Assembly (NCBI GenBank): GCA_043758005.1
Contig: JAYVOI010000004.1
Coordinates: forward strand, 1 to 6,479
Source: JAENVT01 sp043758005
Lineage (GTDB): Bacteria > Actinomycetota > Acidimicrobiia > Acidimicrobiales > Ilumatobacteraceae
Direction: 5' to 3'
DNA: 6,479 nucleotides
This document shows, in pieces, positions 4,386-6,479 of the stretch. The notes beneath the pieces are model-generated. The model was not told the origin of the DNA. It was given only the letters and a program-made list of their open reading frames with translations, and did no database searches. How positions within the stretch are numbered: the stretch's first letter is position 1; each line of letters starts with the position of its first letter. The translations under genes and the position numbers were made by a program.

Positions 4386-5819
4386 ATGAAGCCAGCTCGG
4401 ATAGTCAGTCTCGTGATCGGGTCGCTGCTCGCGCTGATCGGGTTCGGTCTGCTGGCCGGAGGTGGAATCCTCGGCTGGGCGCTCGCCACCCAGCGCGACG
4501 ATGCCGGCTACTTCACGACCTCGAACCTGAGATTCGCGACCGATAGTTACGCGCTCACGTCTGACAAGATCGACCTCGGTGACCCGGGCCCGGACGGATT
4601 CGGCGAGTGGGCGAACGCGACCGTGCGAGTCAGTGTGGACAGCGCCGGCAGCGGCGACGTGTTCGTCGGGATTGCCCGTGACGCGGACGTCGAGACCTAC
4701 TTGAAGGGTGTCCCGCACGACGACATCACCAGCACGCACCGGTTCGGTCGCTCGTCTGATGCGGAATACCGCCGCGAGAACGTAGATGGCACCTCGAAGC
4801 CTGACGCCCCAGCAACGCAGACCTTCTGGGTCGCTCAGGCATCTGGTGTGGGGACGCAAGAGATCACCTGGCACGTCAAGGGTGGGAGCTGGGCGATTGT
4901 GGTGATGCATGCGGACGGCACCCCGAACGTCACTGCCGATGTGCAGCTCGGCGGTCAGGTCGACCATCTCGTGGCGATCGCAGTCGCTCTCGCCGTGGGC
5001 GGCATCGTGCTGTTGGCGGGCGGTGCTGCGCTCATCGTCGTCGGCGTCGCTCGACCCCACGCGCACGATGGGGCAACCGTGCCGTCCTCGACAGTACGAG
5101 CAACGACCGGAGCAACGCCGACTTCTATCGTTCCGACCGTCGTCGACGGGGCGTATCCACTGCGCCTCGAAGGTCACCTCGATCCGCGACTGGGTCGATG
5201 GCAGTGGCTCGTCAAGTGGTTCCTGGCGATCCCACACTTCGTCGTGCTGTCGTTCTTGTGGGTGGCCTTCGTCGTCCTCACTATCGTTGCGTTCTTCTCG
5301 ATCCTGTTCACCGGCCGCTACCCGCGCTCGATCTTCGAGTTCAACGTGGGGGTGCTGCGCTGGACGTGGAGAGTCAGCTACTACGCCACCAGCGCGCTCG
5401 GCACCGACCGCTACCCACCGTTCACACTGAGCGCCGCCGACTACCCGGCAACCCTCGATGTCGTCTATCCCGAACATCTCTCGCGTGGCCTCGTCCTGAT
5501 CAAGTGGTGGCTGCTCGCGCTGCCGCAACTGGTCATCGTCGCGGTCCTCACCGCCTCGTGGAGCTTCGGTCAACGCGACGGAGCCGGGTTCCTGATGTCG
5601 GGCGGCCTGCTTGGTTTGCTCGTGTTCGTCGGTGCACTGATCCTGCTGTTCACGGGGCGGTACCCGCCCCGACTCCACGAACTCGTGGTCGGCATCAACC
5701 GCTGGGTCTACCGGGTCATCGTCTACGTCGCGCTGATGACCGACCAGTACCCGCCGTTCCACCTCGACCAGGGCAGCGCCGAACCTTCGGCTGCCATCAC
5801 AGAATCGAGCACATCATAA
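4386..5819 (+). CDS. DUF4389 membrane protein with extracytoplasmic N-terminal domain and two DUF4389 units
   Basis: This is a 477-residue membrane protein. Helix 1 (about 6-33) anchors a domain of about 155 residues (36-192) that should face outside. That domain contains GDVFVGIARDADVETYL (90-106), AQTFWVA-like TQTFWVAQASG (144-154) and TWHVKGGSWAIVVMHADG (161-178). It resembles a domain found in many uncharacterised actinobacterial membrane proteins. Helix 2 (about 194-222) returns to the cytoplasm, followed by a Thr/Pro-rich linker to 255. Two DUF4389 units follow (257-348 and 353-460). Each has a KW-[FW]-L start, hydrophobic hairpin, LFTGRYP, an E-x(3)-G-x(2)-RW core and TD-x-YPPF. The last 17 residues are polar. 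No biochemical role is established for DUF4389. The Trp/Arg/Tyr-rich amphipathic segments suggest re-entrant or interfacial helices. Its position 23 bases before an ABC ATPase suggests an envelope or export-linked job (inference). Confidence 0.85.
   Translation: MKPARIVSLVIGSLLALIGFGLLAGGGILGWALATQRDDAGYFTTSNLRFATDSYALTSDKIDLGDPGPDGFGEWANATVRVSVDSAGSGDVFVGIARDADVETYLKGVPHDDITSTHRFGRSSDAEYRRENVDGTSKPDAPATQTFWVAQASGVGTQEITWHVKGGSWAIVVMHADGTPNVTADVQLGGQVDHLVAIAVALAVGGIVLLAGGAALIVVGVARPHAHDGATVPSSTVRATTGATPTSIVPTVVDGAYPLRLEGHLDPRLGRWQWLVKWFLAIPHFVVLSFLWVAFVVLTIVAFFSILFTGRYPRSIFEFNVGVLRWTWRVSYYATSALGTDRYPPFTLSAADYPATLDVVYPEHLSRGLVLIKWWLLALPQLVIVAVLTASWSFGQRDGAGFLMSGGLLGLLVFVGALILLFTGRYPPRLHELVVGINRWVYRVIVYVALMTDQYPPFHLDQGSAEPSAAITESSTS
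5154..5429 (+). repeat. DUF4389 unit 1 (coding repeat)
   Basis: This encodes residues 257-348. Landmarks shared with unit 2 are LVKWFLAIP (275-283), LFTGRYP (307-313), VGVLRWTWRV (321-330) and TDRYPPFTL (340-348). The similarity is at the protein level and the DNA has diverged, so the duplication is old. Confidence 0.8.
5442..5765 (+). repeat. DUF4389 unit 2 (coding repeat)
   Basis: This encodes residues 353-460. Matching landmarks are LIKWWLLALP (371-380), LFTGRYP (421-427), VGINRWVYRV (435-444) and TDQYPPFHL (452-460). It is about 16 residues longer than unit 1, because of a glycine-rich insertion between the two helices of its hairpin (about 392-408). Confidence 0.8.
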
Positions 5820-5832
5820 CCACCGCCTTCGG

Positions 5833-5852
5833 ACCGCCGCAGGTGATCGACG
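5833..5852 (+). repeat. 20-base direct repeat, copy 2, spanning the ABC ATPase start
   Basis: This copy matches 3038-3057 at 19 of 20 bases and in the same codon phase (PPQVID). Here the GTG inside the repeat is the proposed start codon of the ABC ATPase. In copy 1 the same GTG is an internal valine codon. Confidence 0.6.
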
Positions 5853-6479
5853 TCCGCGACCTGTGCAAGACCTACGGCGGCAGGGTCGTCATCGACCACC
5901 TGTCCTTCACCGTCCAACCCGGTCTGGTGACCGGTTTCCTGGGCCCCAACGGCGCCGGAAAATCGACCACGATGCGTCTCATCGTCGGACTCGACCGGCC
6001 GACGGGTGGTGACGCCACCATCGGTCGGGTTCACTACGCCGACCTCCCGCGACCGTTGCGTGTGGTCGGCGCGCTGCTCGACGCCGGAGCGGCGCATAAG
6101 GGCCGTAGCGCCTACGACCACCTGCTGTACCTCAGCCAGACTCAGGGCATCGCCGGCCGACGCGTCGACGAGGTGCTCGATCTCGTCGGGCTGCACGACG
6201 TCGCTCACGAGCGCGCCGGCAGCTTCTCGCTCGGCATGGGTCAACGCCTCGGCCTCGCCGCTGCGTTGCTCGGTGATCCCCAGGTGCTGATCCTCGACGA
6301 ACCCGTCAACGGGCTGGACCCGGACGGGATCATGTGGATCCGCAACCTGGTGATCCACCTCGCTGGGGAGGGCCGCACCATCCTGATCTCCAGTCACCTG
6401 ATGAGCGAGATGGCTGCCACGGCAACTGACCTGGTCGTGATCGGACGCGGCCGGCTGATCGCTGCCTGCACGACCGACG
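5843..6479 (+). CDS. ABC transporter ATP-binding protein, drug/bacitracin-efflux type (C-terminus beyond window)
   Basis: The first 212 residues of an ABC ATPase are visible, and the gene runs off the right edge. Motifs in order: A-loop Tyr11 (KTYGG), Walker A GPNGAGKST (34-42), signature FSLGMGQRL (128-136), Walker B VLILDEP (148-154) with catalytic Glu153, D-loop GLDP (157-160) and H-loop His185 (SSHLM). The signature is the SLGMGQ variant and the expected Q-loop reads VGALLDAG (75-82) without glutamine. Both are usual in the BcrA/CcmA-like efflux subfamily. A full member has about 300 residues and works as a dimer on two ABC-2 permease subunits, exporting lipids, peptides or drugs. The start is GTG 5843, because MIDVRDLCKTYGG matches the family N-terminus and no other start exists nearby upstream. 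There is no clear ribosome-binding site. It lies 23 bases after the DUF4389 gene, so it is probably cotranscribed. The permease is expected just downstream. Confidence 0.92.
   Translation, partial: MIDVRDLCKTYGGRVVIDHLSFTVQPGLVTGFLGPNGAGKSTTMRLIVGLDRPTGGDATIGRVHYADLPRPLRVVGALLDAGAAHKGRSAYDHLLYLSQTQGIAGRRVDEVLDLVGLHDVAHERAGSFSLGMGQRLGLAAALLGDPQVLILDEPVNGLDPDGIMWIRNLVIHLAGEGRTILISSHLMSEMAATATDLVVIGRGRLIAACTTD

Noticed and set aside
4062..5762. 566-codon open frame on the minus strand
   Set aside because: It is antisense to the reductase and DUF4389 genes, which have clear family motifs and a good ribosome-binding site. The translation is rich in Asp, Glu, Arg, Gln and His without domains, as expected for the complement of hydrophobic GC-rich coding DNA.
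5723..6397. 224-codon minus-strand open frame
   Set aside because: It is antisense to the ABC ATPase, which shows Walker A, signature, Walker B and H-loop in order.

Overview
The window is GC-rich DNA that looks actinobacterial. The evidence is strong G/C bias at third codon positions, GTG starts, an F420-type (Ddn-like) reductase, and split-barrel, DUF4389 and drug-efflux-type ABC families that are all common in that phylum. An Acidimicrobiia-like source is possible, but the sequence alone cannot settle it. All confidently called chromosomal genes lie on the plus strand. Many are redox or flavin proteins.

Layout. The left edge (1-56, minus strand) carries what looks like the first 18 codons of an IS30-family transposase running out of the window. 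It is followed by about 170 bases without a recognisable gene. Next come a small pyridoxamine-5'-phosphate-oxidase-like split-barrel protein (232-663), a 210-base spacer, and a complete zinc-dependent medium-chain alcohol dehydrogenase (874-1926). The dehydrogenase ends in a strong hairpin (1938-1973). Directly behind it lies an orphan C-terminal piece of an ABC-2 type permease (about 2001-2330) with no credible start, interpreted as a gene remnant.

A tightly packed unit begins at 2467. It contains a HemG-like flavodoxin (2467-3003), an eight-helix membrane protein of unknown function (3000-3953, ATGA overlap), and a Ddn-type F420-dependent nitroreductase/quinone reductase (3950-4360, ATGA overlap). 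These are followed by a DUF4389 membrane protein with an extracytoplasmic N-terminal domain and two tandem DUF4389 units (4386-5819). Last is the start of an ABC transporter ATPase of the drug/bacitracin-efflux type (5843 to the right edge). Its permease partner probably lies beyond the window.

How the parts may work together is inference. The flavodoxin, the integral membrane protein and the F420 reductase are translationally coupled, which suggests a small membrane-associated electron-transfer or quinone-redox module. The DUF4389 protein and the ABC ATPase sit next in line and may form a separate envelope or transport module in the same transcript. The gene types (split-barrel protein, zinc alcohol dehydrogenase, flavodoxin, Ddn-like reductase) resemble the content of hypoxia/dormancy regulons in mycobacteria. 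One imperfect DosR-like palindrome sits 74 bases before the flavodoxin start. No CRISPR array, tRNA or rRNA was seen.
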